A stretch of 64,000 bases of DNA. Source: Tubiluchus corallicola. Its lineage: Eukaryota > Priapulida > Priapulimorpha > Priapulimorphida > Tubiluchidae. The position numbers and the translations under genes are program-made. The notes under the pieces are model-generated. The model saw only the letters and a list, made by a program, of their open reading frames with translations. It ran no database searches and was not told where the DNA came from. Below, piece by piece: positions 35,127-53,968 of the stretch. The DNA is taken from the NCBI GenBank assembly GCA_030141605.1, contig JAQGDQ010000120.1, positions 434,001 through 498,000 on the forward strand. The letters are read 5' to 3'. The first letter of the stretch is position 1. Each line of letters begins with the position of its first letter.

Positions 35127-37380
35127 TGTTCCTTTCTAAAAATCTAATTCCTTTGTCGAGAGGTTAGTAGTAGCAGAATGGTAGCAGTTATGAACTTATC
35201 ATCTATATTTTCAATTCAGACTATGACTTATATGTTATGCTGTTTCAAATTTCTATAATTTTTTGCACTGTGTTTTTTCTTTCTTTCTTGAACTAAGAAA
35301 GTGACATTACCTGTCAGTAGTTACTCTATTTGAAAACAAAATATCTCCCTTGCCCTCAGTGCTTTTGATTCTCAGGTTATTTTATCTTCCCGTGAGATAA
35401 GTGTTGACTTTCTCACGCTTCAGCTATAATATTTCCATAACCTTTATACCTACCTGCTACTTACTGCAGGCCCTGCATTTATCGTTCTTCCGTATTCGCA
35501 ACTTTCAAATTCATTGTGTTGCTTAGAAGCTGGTGTTCATGACGTGGAATATATGGCCTACATGGGTACCATATAAATCCACTACGTTTGTATGCACGTT
35601 AATGTCAATTTAAATTTAGTAAACACTAGAGAACACTTAGGGTTTTCTTAGGTCACAGTAATTTACAGTCAAACTCATAATGTCTAGAGCCTGTTTTATA
35701 ATCATCGCTTTCAGTCATCGCTTTAAGACACGGGCTTCCTGGCGGCATGGCTTTTGATGGTTATCCCTGGACTGCTTGCATGTATGTGCATCATGTGCCA
35801 AAAATTAGCTGCTCCTATCTTTTCGAGTGTACTAACCGAACGTGTGGGCTATACTTAACTGCCAGTATAGCAGCAGTGCGTCTTATCTCTCATTCCATTT
35901 AAGAAAAGTACATGATTTACGGCTTGTCAAGTACACGTGTTTGAAAATAGGCTTCAGCTTAGGAAGTTGTTGTGTGATATTGTGTTCAGTAGCAACTTTT
36001 ATAGGAGAGTTACAGATGAGGTTGATAGCTATGTAGCCATCATACGGGCCGGGTCGTTGGAAGAAACGGTTACCTTTTGAGCGTCTTCAAAGAAACCAGT
36101 ATTATAAGAAATCCAACACAACGCTGCAGTTGAAAAAATTAGAAGACTAGATAAGCATCTTACTACATCAGTGCATAGTAAATATCATAGTTAAACTAGA
36201 AGAAAGTCCCGAAAAAGGTTCTATAAAGTTCTGGTGGCTGTTTTCTAACAGGGAGCATCTTAGCCAGTCTTATCTATTTGACAAAAGCTTAGCAGCTACT
36301 TTGTTTTTTTGCGTTTTTGATCCTTTCTGATAATTTTTCAAGTCGACAGCAGTTTCTTTTCGAATTCAGCGGACTGGCTACTTTGTCCGCTTTTAGAAAA
36401 AACACGTTTCCAGTATTCCACTTTTCTGAAAATTCCTACTTTATACTGTAATTAATCTGAAATTTGAGTGTCAAATATTTAACAGGCGAATCATTCAGTG
36501 ATACAAAAAAAGACAAACAACGTATTACTGCTGTAGTAAGGTATTAAACTGCAGTTGAACTCCCTCGGTCAGTTTTTCTTCCTCTGCACCAAGAAGTATT
36601 GTTTTCAATTCGTGGAAGTCAAATACATGGCACTTTTCACTATGGTACTTTGCACTAGTACTTTTACCGTACGCTAGTGTGCTGTTGATCATCGAAAGTT
36701 CCGACATATTAGTAACCAATACCAAATATATTATCGTTACTTCTGTGTATGGGCATGTTGTTTCTGTACTTTTTTGAGGAGCAGATCTGCTTGGCCGTCT
36801 GCTGTATTTGGTTCACTGTCTGAAGCCTTGTATTCTGGAGGCTGTTGCGCAGCACGTGTCTTATTTTTGTACCCGCACATCGTGATCTTATTTCCTGTCT
36901 TGATGACGTATGCATGTGCAGTAGGTAGACATTATATTTTTCAAAATATTACGATTTGTTCCCAGGTGCAGTCCTCGCATTTCCTACATCATTTTTGTTT
37001 GCGTTCTTGTCCAACCTGGATGTTTTTCATGTTGTGTAGGTGTTGTTGGACTCTGTAAATACAGCTCTCGACTCTCTAAGCAGCTGAATTTGTTTGAAAA
37101 GTCTGCGCCATATTATCTATAATAGCTGGCTTCCTCTTGTAAAATAGCAAAGAGAAAACATGTGTGTAATGTGTATGCACGCAAGTACGCCTACGCTGTG
37201 TAGTGTCATGTGATTTTTTAAAATATATTGTAATCGAAATTCAGTGCGTTTTTATTAAAATTAAAAACCGGTAATGTAATGCACATACAGATCTGTGGGC
37301 CTTAATCGAAGTGGAGGTAGCGATGGTTATTTGGTTTTCGTGGGGGTTGCTGAGTGGTAGCGGGTAATCTAAACAACCCA
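35127..37380. other. Non-coding stretch
   Basis: No exon, RNA or named repeat supported. The 94-codon frame at 36774-37058 overlaps minus-strand frames and has no recognisable domain. Confidence 0.35.
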
Positions 37381-37530
37381 GTTATTTGTCAGTTCCTGGC
37401 TGTTAAAACTTAAAAAGGGGGTCCGTGTCCGTCCGGTGTCCACAATTACAGTTGGTATATCTGTCAGTTCCGGGCTATTAAAACTTGAAAAGGGGATCCG
37501 TGTCCGTCGGGTCTTCACAGTTACACTTAG
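37381..37530. repeat. 75-bp tandem duplication (two units)
   Basis: TGTCAGTTCC.GGCT.TTAAAAC begins at 37387 and again at 37462, a period of exactly 75 bases. The units share CTTRAAAAGGGG.TCCGTGTCC and CACARTTACA. Because 75 is a multiple of three, the minus-strand frame 37369-37554 carries two similar 25-residue units (TRIPFSSFNSPELT and TRTPFLSFNSQELT), but nothing else marks it as a gene. Probably a minisatellite fragment. Confidence 0.75.
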
Positions 37531-39499
37531 TCTTTTTTCACATTTCCGTAACAACCAGTTGGATTCACTCGGAAGTTATTTTAATAGTCAATTACGAAAA
37601 TGATGAAATTTGATGCATTAAATACTTGATTTGTATTTTTGTATCAAAAGTTTTTTATAATATTAGGAAAATATTATGCTGACAGAGACAGAAGTATCTC
37701 TAGCCAGAGAAGCTGGGTCAGTTTTCTCGAGTTTTTGGCTTGATATGATCATTATAATGCGGGAATTGGTCTGTATGGCTTCACTTGCGGTGTAAGCATA
37801 TTGTTGTGTGGCCCCGATATATTTAAACATCTGCGCGGCAGCCGGCTTGTTAATAATACGGACGATATCTATTCCAGACGCCCGACACGTGTCAGATGTG
37901 GCAGGCGAAGAAACGGTAGATCTAACCTCTGGTCTCTTAGAGACGCATGGATGATACTACAGAAAACTGATAAAAAACACGTGTAGGTCAAAAACGGCTT
38001 TCTACCCCTTGCATATGTGCAGAGTCATGTGCCTGTTGCATGAAGTCTGTAAAACTCTCCCTTGTGTCATGTAAAACACGACACCTTTTAAAGGAAAGGA
38101 CAAGTCACGTAGTACGTTGGGGCTTATTTTACTGTTATCATTTAAAATTGCAAAAAATGTAAAAAAGGAATTTGCAAAAAACTGTCTATAAAGTTAATTT
38201 ATAGTATCACTGTATGGAAATTTTCAGGTCCGCCATTCCCTTGAATATTTTGACGTAACTGGTGGACCTCGTAACTTTTCGTAAACACATTTTCTCTTTT
38301 CGTAAGTGGGCGCTGTTTAAACTAATTCAGTGTTCATGCAAAAATGTCACAAAATTAGCTATACTTTTGACGTAAATTGACCATGCCTTTCTTCAACTGA
38401 TGAACAATATCATTGGTGGAAGAGTGGGCGTTCAAAATGGAAGCATCAAGTGATCACGACTTTAAACTGATTTTACCAACTATACGAGGCGCTTATCACA
38501 TATTTGTTGCTAAATCCTAGCATTTTGGCGAACATTGAAATAAGCTTTACTTCCCAGAAGGCTTGACCTTTCCTTTTAAGGGTCTCGGGACAACGCTCTG
38601 TTATCTTGGCAAATTAGAAATTATGTCCATTGAAGAGCTTCTTTTCTGTAGGGTGCTGCTGTAGTCGACTGACCTCGTAAAATAATAATTTATGTCTCTT
38701 GAATGAATTCGCCTGGGATTCGTAGTTGTACGTTATTATTCACACACGAATGTAACACCCCAGTCTCACGTTCCTCTATTTTCTGCTTTATATGAACGTT
38801 GTAAGCATACTATGCTACGTTTGGGTTGTGCATAAAAAGATCTTCGTAGTTATTTCTTTCATGGACGGAGACATGGGTTTACATTCTTCAAAAGTTTACG
38901 TACCTGCCCAGTAAATAAAAGGGCCGCATCCGGATTATTATAATTAGGATTATTAGATGGTACTGTGGCATTAAATTACTAATTTTAACATGTACACATA
39001 ATCAATATTCTTAGTCTAGCAAGCGCATGCTTGCAGGGTGCTAATTATTTAGCTTAGTAGTAAACTGAATATAGGAAAATTAAAGGCGAAGCTAGTTTGA
39101 TTAGTGTGTGCGTATTAATATTCCTTTCGTAAATTTGTAAAACAAGAGGTGCTCTTTATAAGACCATGATTAACAGGGCCTTAATCCTGGCCCTGTGTCT
39201 CTTATTTTAATATTATCATGTATAGTTAATGATTGAGACACAAAATATATACTCTTTCTAATAACAAGAATGACGTCAGTTTATAAGTAACTCAATATCA
39301 ATTAATTTTATAACATTTTTATTAAAACCATTTGCACACTAACAGTCGTCGTCACTCATCAGGTAAATACATAACAAAACAACTACAAGTAACTACGGAA
39401 TCATAGAGAAAAACAAAAAGATGTAAACAGAAAGTATTCATATATAATATTGCTTGTAATAATCCAAGTGGCAGTTTATTTAACTAACTTATTTAACTT
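37531..39499. other. Non-coding stretch
   Basis: No coding signal supported. It includes a short palindrome ACAGGGCC/GGCCCTGT with an 8-base spacer at about 39173-39196 and a CRE palindrome at 39271-39278. Confidence 0.35.
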
Positions 39500-39702
39500 T
39501 ATTTAAGTGGCAGTGTTAAGGAAAGTTGAATAGCTTTATACTTTCAAATACATACATTAGTGGACACTTAATGCCTGCAGTTGAAGGCCCAAAACTGTGC
39601 TTTTATATACTAACTTCTGCTCATCATTGCAATCTTACTTCATAGTAATAAAGATTTTATTATTATCATCATCATCATCATTATTATTATCATCGTCAGC
39701 TT
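39500..39702 (+). mobile_element. Possible non-LTR retroelement 3' end
   Basis: The sequence ends AGTAATAAAGATTTTATTATT and then (ATC)n/(ATT)n at about 39661-39700. An AATAAAGATTTTATTATT tail grading into trinucleotide repeats is a common 3' terminus of CR1/L2-type LINEs and their SINEs. The body upstream has no recognisable coding, so the left boundary is a guess. Confidence 0.35.
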
Positions 39703-41012
39703 AAATGCTTTATATATTTTTTAAATAAGTAAGAATAAAATAAAAAGAATCAATGCTGTACAAGTAAAATATGTTTATGTTACAAACTATTTTGACAGCA
39801 CTGTTAGCTATAGCCTAAGGTTCTAAGGACCTGACGTACTGATCAATTACAGCAGATTGTTTAAGTTTAAGATATTTGAAACATCGCCTTCGGATCTCCC
39901 TAGACTCAGGGAATTGCAGTATTGATTACCGATTAATTAGAAATTGAGTACTGACTACTAAGAGAAAAGTGTTATCGCTTGTTATTATAAAATACCAGCG
40001 CACTATTTTGGAGTACTTTAATTTCAGAATACATTTCAGTCAAGTTTGTTTCCTGCATATAACAGCTAGTATGTCCTGAATTTACGTGATGATTTGTCAG
40101 TTTTTTATTTACATAGTCTAGTGGATTTAAATTCTTCAGAAAGTTTGCGAATTGCTTTTATTTAATCGCCTATCTCTCGGAACTTCACGGAAGCAGCCCA
40201 CACGCGTCTCCATCCCAAATCTGTCAGATAATCATTTCGTAAGCGGCTTAATCTGCGTGTATATAAATTCTATCGTGTTAATGTCATAGGCAGAAAAAGT
40301 GGCGCATTAATGTTAACTTGAATGCCTTAGAATGTTTTCTTGTGTAAACTGAGCAATGTTGCTTCTCGGTTTCCGATTACTAGTAAAATACTTGAGCGCC
40401 AACCAGACGTGTTTTTAGTCGGGTTAAGTTTTTGCATTTCGAGTTTGTTGTATTAGAGGTTTGCGATGTGCCTGACTTTCTTAACGCCACATTTTTATAT
40501 GCGCGTATGACGATATGGGCTCCCTATGACCTGTCAGTAGTGTATGTCAATGAATAAATAAAAATGTTTACAACTTTCACACTGACTACACAATATGGCA
40601 GTTCAAAAGTGAACTTAATAGAGCAAAATTAATTTTCAGATGAAATCAATTTTGAAAGAATGTGTTGAAGTACCTGGTGTTCGAAAAAACAGCTTTTTGT
40701 TATCTAATGTTCAAGAGTTATGATAATGTTGTAATAATAGCGAAGGAAGGAAGTTTTGCATGCTATGCACGCATAGTGGTGTGTGTGTACTGTGTAAATC
40801 TAGATGTTTCTGTTTTTTGTCTGTTATGCCACCTTTTAGTAAAAAGTTCCAAAAATTTATTCAACTGCGTTTGAAACTCTTCACAGAAAAATATTTATTG
40901 GGCGATAAGTTATTTTTGTGTAACCTTCGCTGGCTTCCATTTTAATGTAACTGTCCCCAAAATTTAAATTAATTGTTTGGCGAAATATGCAGTAGACAGT
41001 ATTGCTTACTAC
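39703..41012. other. Non-coding, nothing identified
   Basis: A+T-rich sequence with overlapping chance frames at 40662-40945. Confidence 0.35.
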
Positions 41013-41065
41013 ATGGTGATGATGGTGGCGGCTTGGTGGTGATGATGGTGATAGTGATGATATTG
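41013..41065. repeat. GATGGTG-rich imperfect microsatellite
   Basis: Imperfect GGTGAT/GATGGT units over about 50 bases. Simple sequence. Confidence 0.7.
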
Positions 41066-42149
41066 TGCCGCGGCTATGGCCATAGTTAAATCAAGAAAGT
41101 TACCGGACCTGTGATTAACGCAAAAAAATTATCAAAGCTTTTAATCTTTGTTTTAAAACTTTTGAACCCTTTTTGATAATTCGATCCTCTTTAATGCATT
41201 TTGTCCTTTGGGGTGCGGTGTTTCCTCATTTATAATGTGAAACCAGTGTGTCAGATGACTGTGTATGCACTGTACTCCACGAGATGCTCAAAGTCAGCAC
41301 GGTAATTATTGCTATTTAATTAATTAACGCTAGGTAAATAAATTGAATAACGAACATTTAAACCCTCGCGAGAAGGTAAAAAGTAGCGTAATTATCATAT
41401 GAAAATATGAAAGTTTGAGCGTTGGATGACAGTTATTAATTATGTAAAGGTGGAGAGATGTAAGTCTTAACAATTGGAGATTAACGCAATAAATAAGTAC
41501 ATAAATGATATAAACGGATAGACACTTAAACGGTAATAAAAATTAAAAATTAAATAAAATTGCATGGTTTGGTAATGATGAAGGTACCCGTTTTTGGTTC
41601 ATTTGTATCTAACAAGCTCTGCATTGGGTTTGAAAGTTGTCACACTATAAACGGACTATTTATGTATGAACATGTATAGTAAAAAGTATCTGAATTTTTT
41701 ATACTTTGCAAGTTAATTAGTTGTTCATTTGACAGCATAAATTTTTGATTTGCCCTATTGCCATGTCTGATTTCTTATTACCTTGACTCACTTGACTGAG
41801 TTTACAGCTTATGTATATATTTGGGTTAAAGCTGCCCACATCTTTGCTTTAGTGAGTTAAGTTGCTTTAGATACTTATTATTGCAAATTCTGGTTGTATG
41901 TTAGCCTATTCCAAAATAATTATGTATGTAATAGTTGGATTTGCACTAAATCCGAGTTTTTTTGTATGAATATTCGGTTTTAGCAATGTTGTATGGTTTA
42001 CGAGCAAGCAGTGGCCCACTTATAAAAAGTGCTTCCACCTGGGAGGAGTCAAAATGTAAAAATCTTCTATTAGACGACTTATTTTCGTATTTGTACGTCC
42101 TGTGCTTTAGATTGACGTGCTGGCTTGAGTACAAGTATGAGCAATTGAG

Positions 42150-42225
42150 CGTCACAATGGCGGCTGCTGTAAGAAACCACAAACCAGTTGATGATTGCAG
42201 ACCATTAACCAATCAGAATCACGGC
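42150..42225. promoter_or_regulatory. Promoter-like cluster: YY1-type motif and CCAAT box
   Basis: CACAATGGCGGCTGCT at 42153-42168 matches the YY1-type AANATGGCGGC motif on the plus strand. A strong NF-Y-type CCAAT box (AACCAATCAGAA) lies at about 42208-42219. A GTAAGA donor-like site directly follows the first motif at 42169. The cluster lies 1.0-1.1 kb upstream of the first recognised DYRK1 exon, so it could serve a proximal promoter whose transcript uses ATG 43329. Motif evidence only. Confidence 0.35.
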
Positions 42226-43235
42226 GTCCTTGTCCTAGTTTCAGTGTGTTGCCTCGTACTGGACCGATGACATCTTGTCCTTGTCATGCAAGCCATTCCG
42301 CTTGCAATCATTGCTCCCTATCTGCGGACAGCGCGTTGCCTTCTGTACACCGCAGTTTCTGCCAACTTTATTATAAGCCAGTCTGGGTTTGCAAAAATAC
42401 TTCCCAATACATATTAAAACAGTATTTGTAATAGAATGATTAAAAAATACTTTTATGTGTGCAGCATTATAATAATATTTTAATTCTAGAAAATTTATGT
42501 TAGTATTTAGCTAACTAGAAGAATATCACGAAAACTAAGTTGAATTTTTTTATAACTTACACGTAAACAGTGTTGTAGAGTAAAGCGCTACCTTGTCTAC
42601 TTATTTTAAAAAAATTTCGGTACATTATTGCCATAAAACAAATAAAAATATATAGATGATTTCTATGTAAAATCAGATGTGAATTACTTACAATAACAAA
42701 AAATAATTTTGTTTTAATTTCCTTGTGACTAATGTAATATACACCTCGCTTTGCAAATAATCTGTTTTTGATTTATTAAGTTATCAACTCTCAGAAGATA
42801 ACTAAGAGTAGAAAGGTACATCGCTTCCCTGATGCATTTTCAGCATTATTAAGTCATGTCAAACCAACTAAAGTTAGTCTTTCGGCAATTCCTAAACAAG
42901 CTTTTGGAAAATTGAACACTTATGAATGTATTTCTTGCTTGTTTTTTTTTACAAATATCCGTGCTGTGACTGTCATCGCTTCAGAATGCAACAGCTAATT
43001 ATTTTTTATTTATTTCAAGGTGGTTTATCTCATTTGTTTTTAGAAACTGCCCCACTATTTCAAATTAATCTCTTTCAAAGTCTTCGCTGTTTGTAATACT
43101 GTAATTGCAATCAACATCTCTGTCTGTATGTCAATATGTTAAACTTGTTCATAAACAAACGGGTTATTCGTTATCCACGAATGCTGGGTTTATTGCCGAT
43201 AGCAACTACTTCCCACGTATGCTAATGATGAGTAA

Positions 43236-50159
<6,924 letters not shown>

Positions 50160-51260
50160 CTTTTCTCAAGAAAACAAAATAGGAACAATTCCGAATTAGC
50201 AGGTAAAACTGAATCGGTTATTTTTTCTCGTAAAACTCATCCACCGTTTCATCAAGGGACAAAAATCGGTTATTATATTCAGCATAAATATTTGGGCTTA
50301 ATTTTAACCAGTAATTTAACTTGTAACGTTCACATTGCTCATATTTTAGCTAAAGCTTCTAAACGTTTACACCCTTTGCGTAAAATCAAATTTCTTGTCG
50401 ATAGATGGGCTTTAGACAAAGTACACGAATCGTATATTAGACCGTTACTTGACTACTGAGACTGCATTTGGGATAAGTGTTCTGAAGCGAGTGCTCTAGC
50501 TGTTGTGCAAATTCAGGACCATGCTTCGTTAGTAGTCTCTTGAGCTGTTTATGGTACAAGCGAGGAATTGCGGAGAAATCTCTCTTGGGGAAAAGATGGC
50601 ACACAGAAGATAGATCATTCATAAAATGACTTTATTTTACAATATTGCTAAAGGAGCTTCTCCGTATCACCTTAAGTACTTCTATACTTACACAACATAG
50701 TTTATGATAGAACTTACTATAATTTACGTAATAGTGAAAATTTGTCGTTAATGTTTAGTAATTTTAACTACTTTCAATCAAGTGTCTTTCCTTGTTGTAT
50801 AAAAGGATGGAATGAGCTTTCTGTTGATGTTAGAAATAAATCTTCGGTCAGTAGTTAAAACTTACCGTCCTCCCCTCAAATCTTGTTATTTTTCTGGTTC
50901 ACGTTGCGCTTCGGGGTTAGCCTATAGATTAACATTGGGTGCAAATGCTTTAAAGTACTCTCTGTACGAACGCAGCTTATCATGTTCACCTATTTTGTGA
51001 CAAACGTAATTTGCAAACTGAAGATGTGTTACATTATTTACTAGTATGCCCATTTTACAATGCTATGAGATTACCTTACTTGAGTAAAGTAAATGTTTAA
51101 TAGTAGCCCCTCGTGTTAATTTCAATGACCTTCTGTTGGTCGATAAAGCTAAACTTTTAGTTGCTGAATCTGATTTGTTTCCAAATTATATTAATCAAAC
51201 ATTGCTTAATGAAACACAAATGTACATTATTAAGACTAAAAGGCAAATTTAGTAGATTAA
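50160..51260 (+). pseudogene. LINE reverse-transcriptase 3' fragment, broken
   Basis: From about 50202 the plus strand encodes the end of a non-LTR retrotransposon reverse transcriptase. KTESVIFSRK is followed by the HKYLGLILTSNLT strand, LAKASKRLHPLRK and ESYIRPLLDY, the thumb-side wording of jockey/CR1-like elements. An in-frame TGA interrupts it at 50457-50459, and further stops and frameshifts follow. Later pieces include KGWNELSVDVRNKSS (about 50801-50850) and, in another frame, EDVLHYLLVCPFYNAMR (about 51020-51070), the usual His/Cys tail. The upstream half (endonuclease, catalytic palm) is absent, as in 5'-truncated insertions. It lies in sense within the DYRK1 intron. Dead copy. Confidence 0.75.
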
Positions 51261-51304
51261 AGTTTCTATTGCTATCATAATTATCTGAATACACCTCAAA
51301 TACC

Positions 51305-51377
51305 GTTATTGCTTTGACTAGCTAAGACAGTAGCGATTACAATAATAACTACCGTCTTAGTTGGTCAAAGCAATAAC
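51305..51377. repeat. 73-bp fold-back hairpin (29-bp arms)
   Basis: The arms 51305-51333 (GTTATTGCTTTGACTAGCTA, then AGACAGTAG) and 51349-51377 are inverted partners with three mismatches and a 15-base spacer. The hairpin begins about 45 bases after the LINE remnant and may be part of its 3' terminus, a MITE, or a small hairpin-RNA source. No flanking duplication is apparent. Confidence 0.7.
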
Positions 51378-52435
51378 ACTATCTTATTCAATGTGTCGAC
51401 CGATTGTTTAATTGGCGCTAGTTTAGAGTGCATGACTGGTGTACTTTTGCTCGGAAATTAATTCAGAAAAATGTTTGATTAAGCAGTAGAGCTGCTTTAT
51501 TGATGATTCTGAAGTAAATAAATATCTTTATATAAAAAATATTTGGACTGTCTTAATCACTGGGGAACATGGTGGCATAATGTAAGCAGAAGATATCTTG
51601 TTCAAATCCAGGCTGTTTTTCCAACTTTTCACATGTCCTGTTTGGTATCAAAAACTTAATAACGTGTTTGCCCACGCGGTTTGCCCTACCAACACAGATT
51701 AATAATAATCTTAACTTAATTAAGGCTTCTCTACTACATTACTAAGAAAGTATTCTAAAACATTATCACACTTTACATTGTATTGTTTACATTTAGAATC
51801 TTTTAAATTTGTTTTTAGAATTTAAATTGAATCTTTTTTTTGCAGAATTTCTTCAATGCAAAACAGTAGTTAAAAGCGCACAAAATAAAAGATACCGAAT
51901 TTATTTTTAGCACTATACCGGAATTTGTTAAAAAACACTACTGCTACTACTACTCTAACTTCTTGGCAGTCACTCACCCTCCTTGGTCATTTCATTCACG
52001 TTTGCATTAGGAACTTTTCCTACATATTCTCAACTACTTCAACTTCAAATCCATCCTATAAAATGCCAAAGTGCCAAAGTTTGCATTGTGGAGCTTTCAC
52101 GTGTTATTGCAGTGTGTACAATTTTTCTGGTCAGTGGTCACTGGTCACATTTTGTGTACTGTGTTACAACTGTTGCAGTAGTCTAACATTGATTGCTTTA
52201 TAATGTTGTGAGTATCCCTTTAAATACGCCTAAATTTCCATAGAACTCATGGTTTGGCAGACGCCACAGCAACGTCATTTAACTTTTACTACATCTACTC
52301 CAGAGAATTTATTAGACCAAAAAAGATGGAGAATCGTGTTATTTTTATACCAAATATCCCAAGGTAAGCTTACTTGGCAAGAGTCTGTCCGGATTGCATG
52401 TTGTTCTGTAGTGATAATTTCCTACATGTTTTTAG
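51378..52435 (+). other. DYRK1 intron, last part
   Basis: No supported exon. The acceptor ...catgtttttag at 52425-52435 closes the intron. Frames at 51925-52203 and 52249-52530 are chance frames or out-of-frame overlaps of the next exon. Confidence 0.5.
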
Positions 52436-52651
<216 letters not shown>

Positions 52652-53100
52652 TAATAAAGCTGAAGTACCCCGCATAACTGCAGTGACAGTTTGAGTTTAT
52701 TGTTTTACAGTTTAATGTTAGAGATTGTCAAAATCTGTTCTCTTCGTGGATGTCATCATTGCCATTGCTTTTGTGAGTGTCCCTTTGTTGCTGTGTTTTT
52801 GTCCGGTTAGAAGTTTTCCTTTGTACATGATTTTCAGAAAATCCTTTACTTTGCTCGTCTGTGGCTCATGTTGACAGTGATCATGCAATGTCCACTGTTA
52901 AGTTACTGTTATGTTCTTCTTTGGGAAGGTAATATTAACTTGCTGGTCGAACAAGGTTCAGTTTTATTTAAAGCACCAAATGCCAACATTAAAATTTTTT
53001 CTCATTTTTTACCATTTCAGTTGAGACGCTGATAGCAAGAATCGGATATGCTGCTGCAGTCTTTTTCTTACAAGTCTATTATGAATAACACATATTATAC

Positions 53101-53165
53101 AATTATTGTGGTAACCTAAGTTTGGTATATATATATATATATATACTTGGGTTACCACAATAATT
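53101..53165. repeat. Hairpin with 20-bp arms and (TA)n loop
   Basis: AATTATTGTGGTAACCTAAG (53101-53120) pairs with CTTGGGTTACCACAATAATT (53146-53165) with a single mismatch. The 25-base loop is mostly (TA)n. A second (TA)n run follows at about 53177-53190. Looks like a very short MITE expanded by an internal microsatellite. Confidence 0.8.
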
Positions 53166-53677
53166 TTATAAAATGTGTATATATATATATCAATGTGACA
53201 CATTTATGCCGAAAAGACAATCTATGTTATTGTGCAATGTCAATATACATGTTGTGCTATCAAAAATGCAGATTCTTCTAGCAGTTCAATTAAAAGAAAG
53301 TCTTGGCCCGCCGGATTCATGTACTAAACTGACGACGGTTTCATTCTTTTAAGTGGGGCTTACGCACGCGAAAATATTTGTCTGTTATGTCCTTAGTCGT
53401 ACCCTAGTCGCGACTAGCTTCCGCGCAACTAACAGTGGTGAGATTTAAACCGAATATTGTTGAATACTATAAAGGCTGTATCTGCTAGCTCATTATAACC
53501 TAAATATTTTTCAGTAAAACTGAAAATTAAAAACAACTGAATTCCAAATGAAATATTTTATCTGGTAGGCGTGCGTACTTACCACTTTCGGCAAAAAGTG
53601 TTAAAAATAACGGTGACCTCTTTTCCGAAAAGAATTTTTCTGCTGACTAATACAAGTACATTTTTATCATTAAGATC

Positions 53678-53968
53678 TTGTTTACAGTTCATGTTAGCAA
53701 CAAACAAGTTCTTTCACCTATTATAGATTCATACCTTGGCAGTGTGCTGCAAAATAATAATTGTCGTTATTTATGTCTAATTAAGTGCAATCACTGGCGT
53801 GCAATGTATGGAATTTCCTGTCGAAAGTGTTGCGCTATTTCACGCATTGATGGTCTGCCGCTCAATGCATCTGTTGATATTCCAAGTGAAACTGATATTA
53901 ATGTTTATCGGACCAAGGTTAGACTTGGCAATCGTCATTTTCTAAATGTCATTGTCTCATCTTCATAA
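53678..53968 (+). other. Unexplained 96-codon open frame in the intron
   Basis: The frame starts with a TTG (no ATG until codon 44) and runs to TAA at 53966-53968. The residues are varied rather than AT-noise (for example CRKCCAISRIDGLPLNASVD, DINVYRTKVRLGNRHFLNV). I do not recognise a family. It could be a fossil of a mobile-element protein or chance; no splice sites clearly frame it. Confidence 0.2.

Noticed and set aside
34921-35167. Tyr/Ile-rich open frames on both strands
   Set aside because: They are translations of the AT/TATG microsatellite.
36774-37058. 94-codon plus-strand frame rich in Cys, Phe and Leu
   Set aside because: No motif, no signal of a gene around it, and it overlaps minus-strand frames.
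42157-42168. Short coding start (Met-Ala-Ala-Ala) before a GTAAGA donor
   Set aside because: It ends in phase 0, whereas the DYRK1 exon at 43258 needs a phase-1 donor; spliced together it would give only a short out-of-frame peptide.
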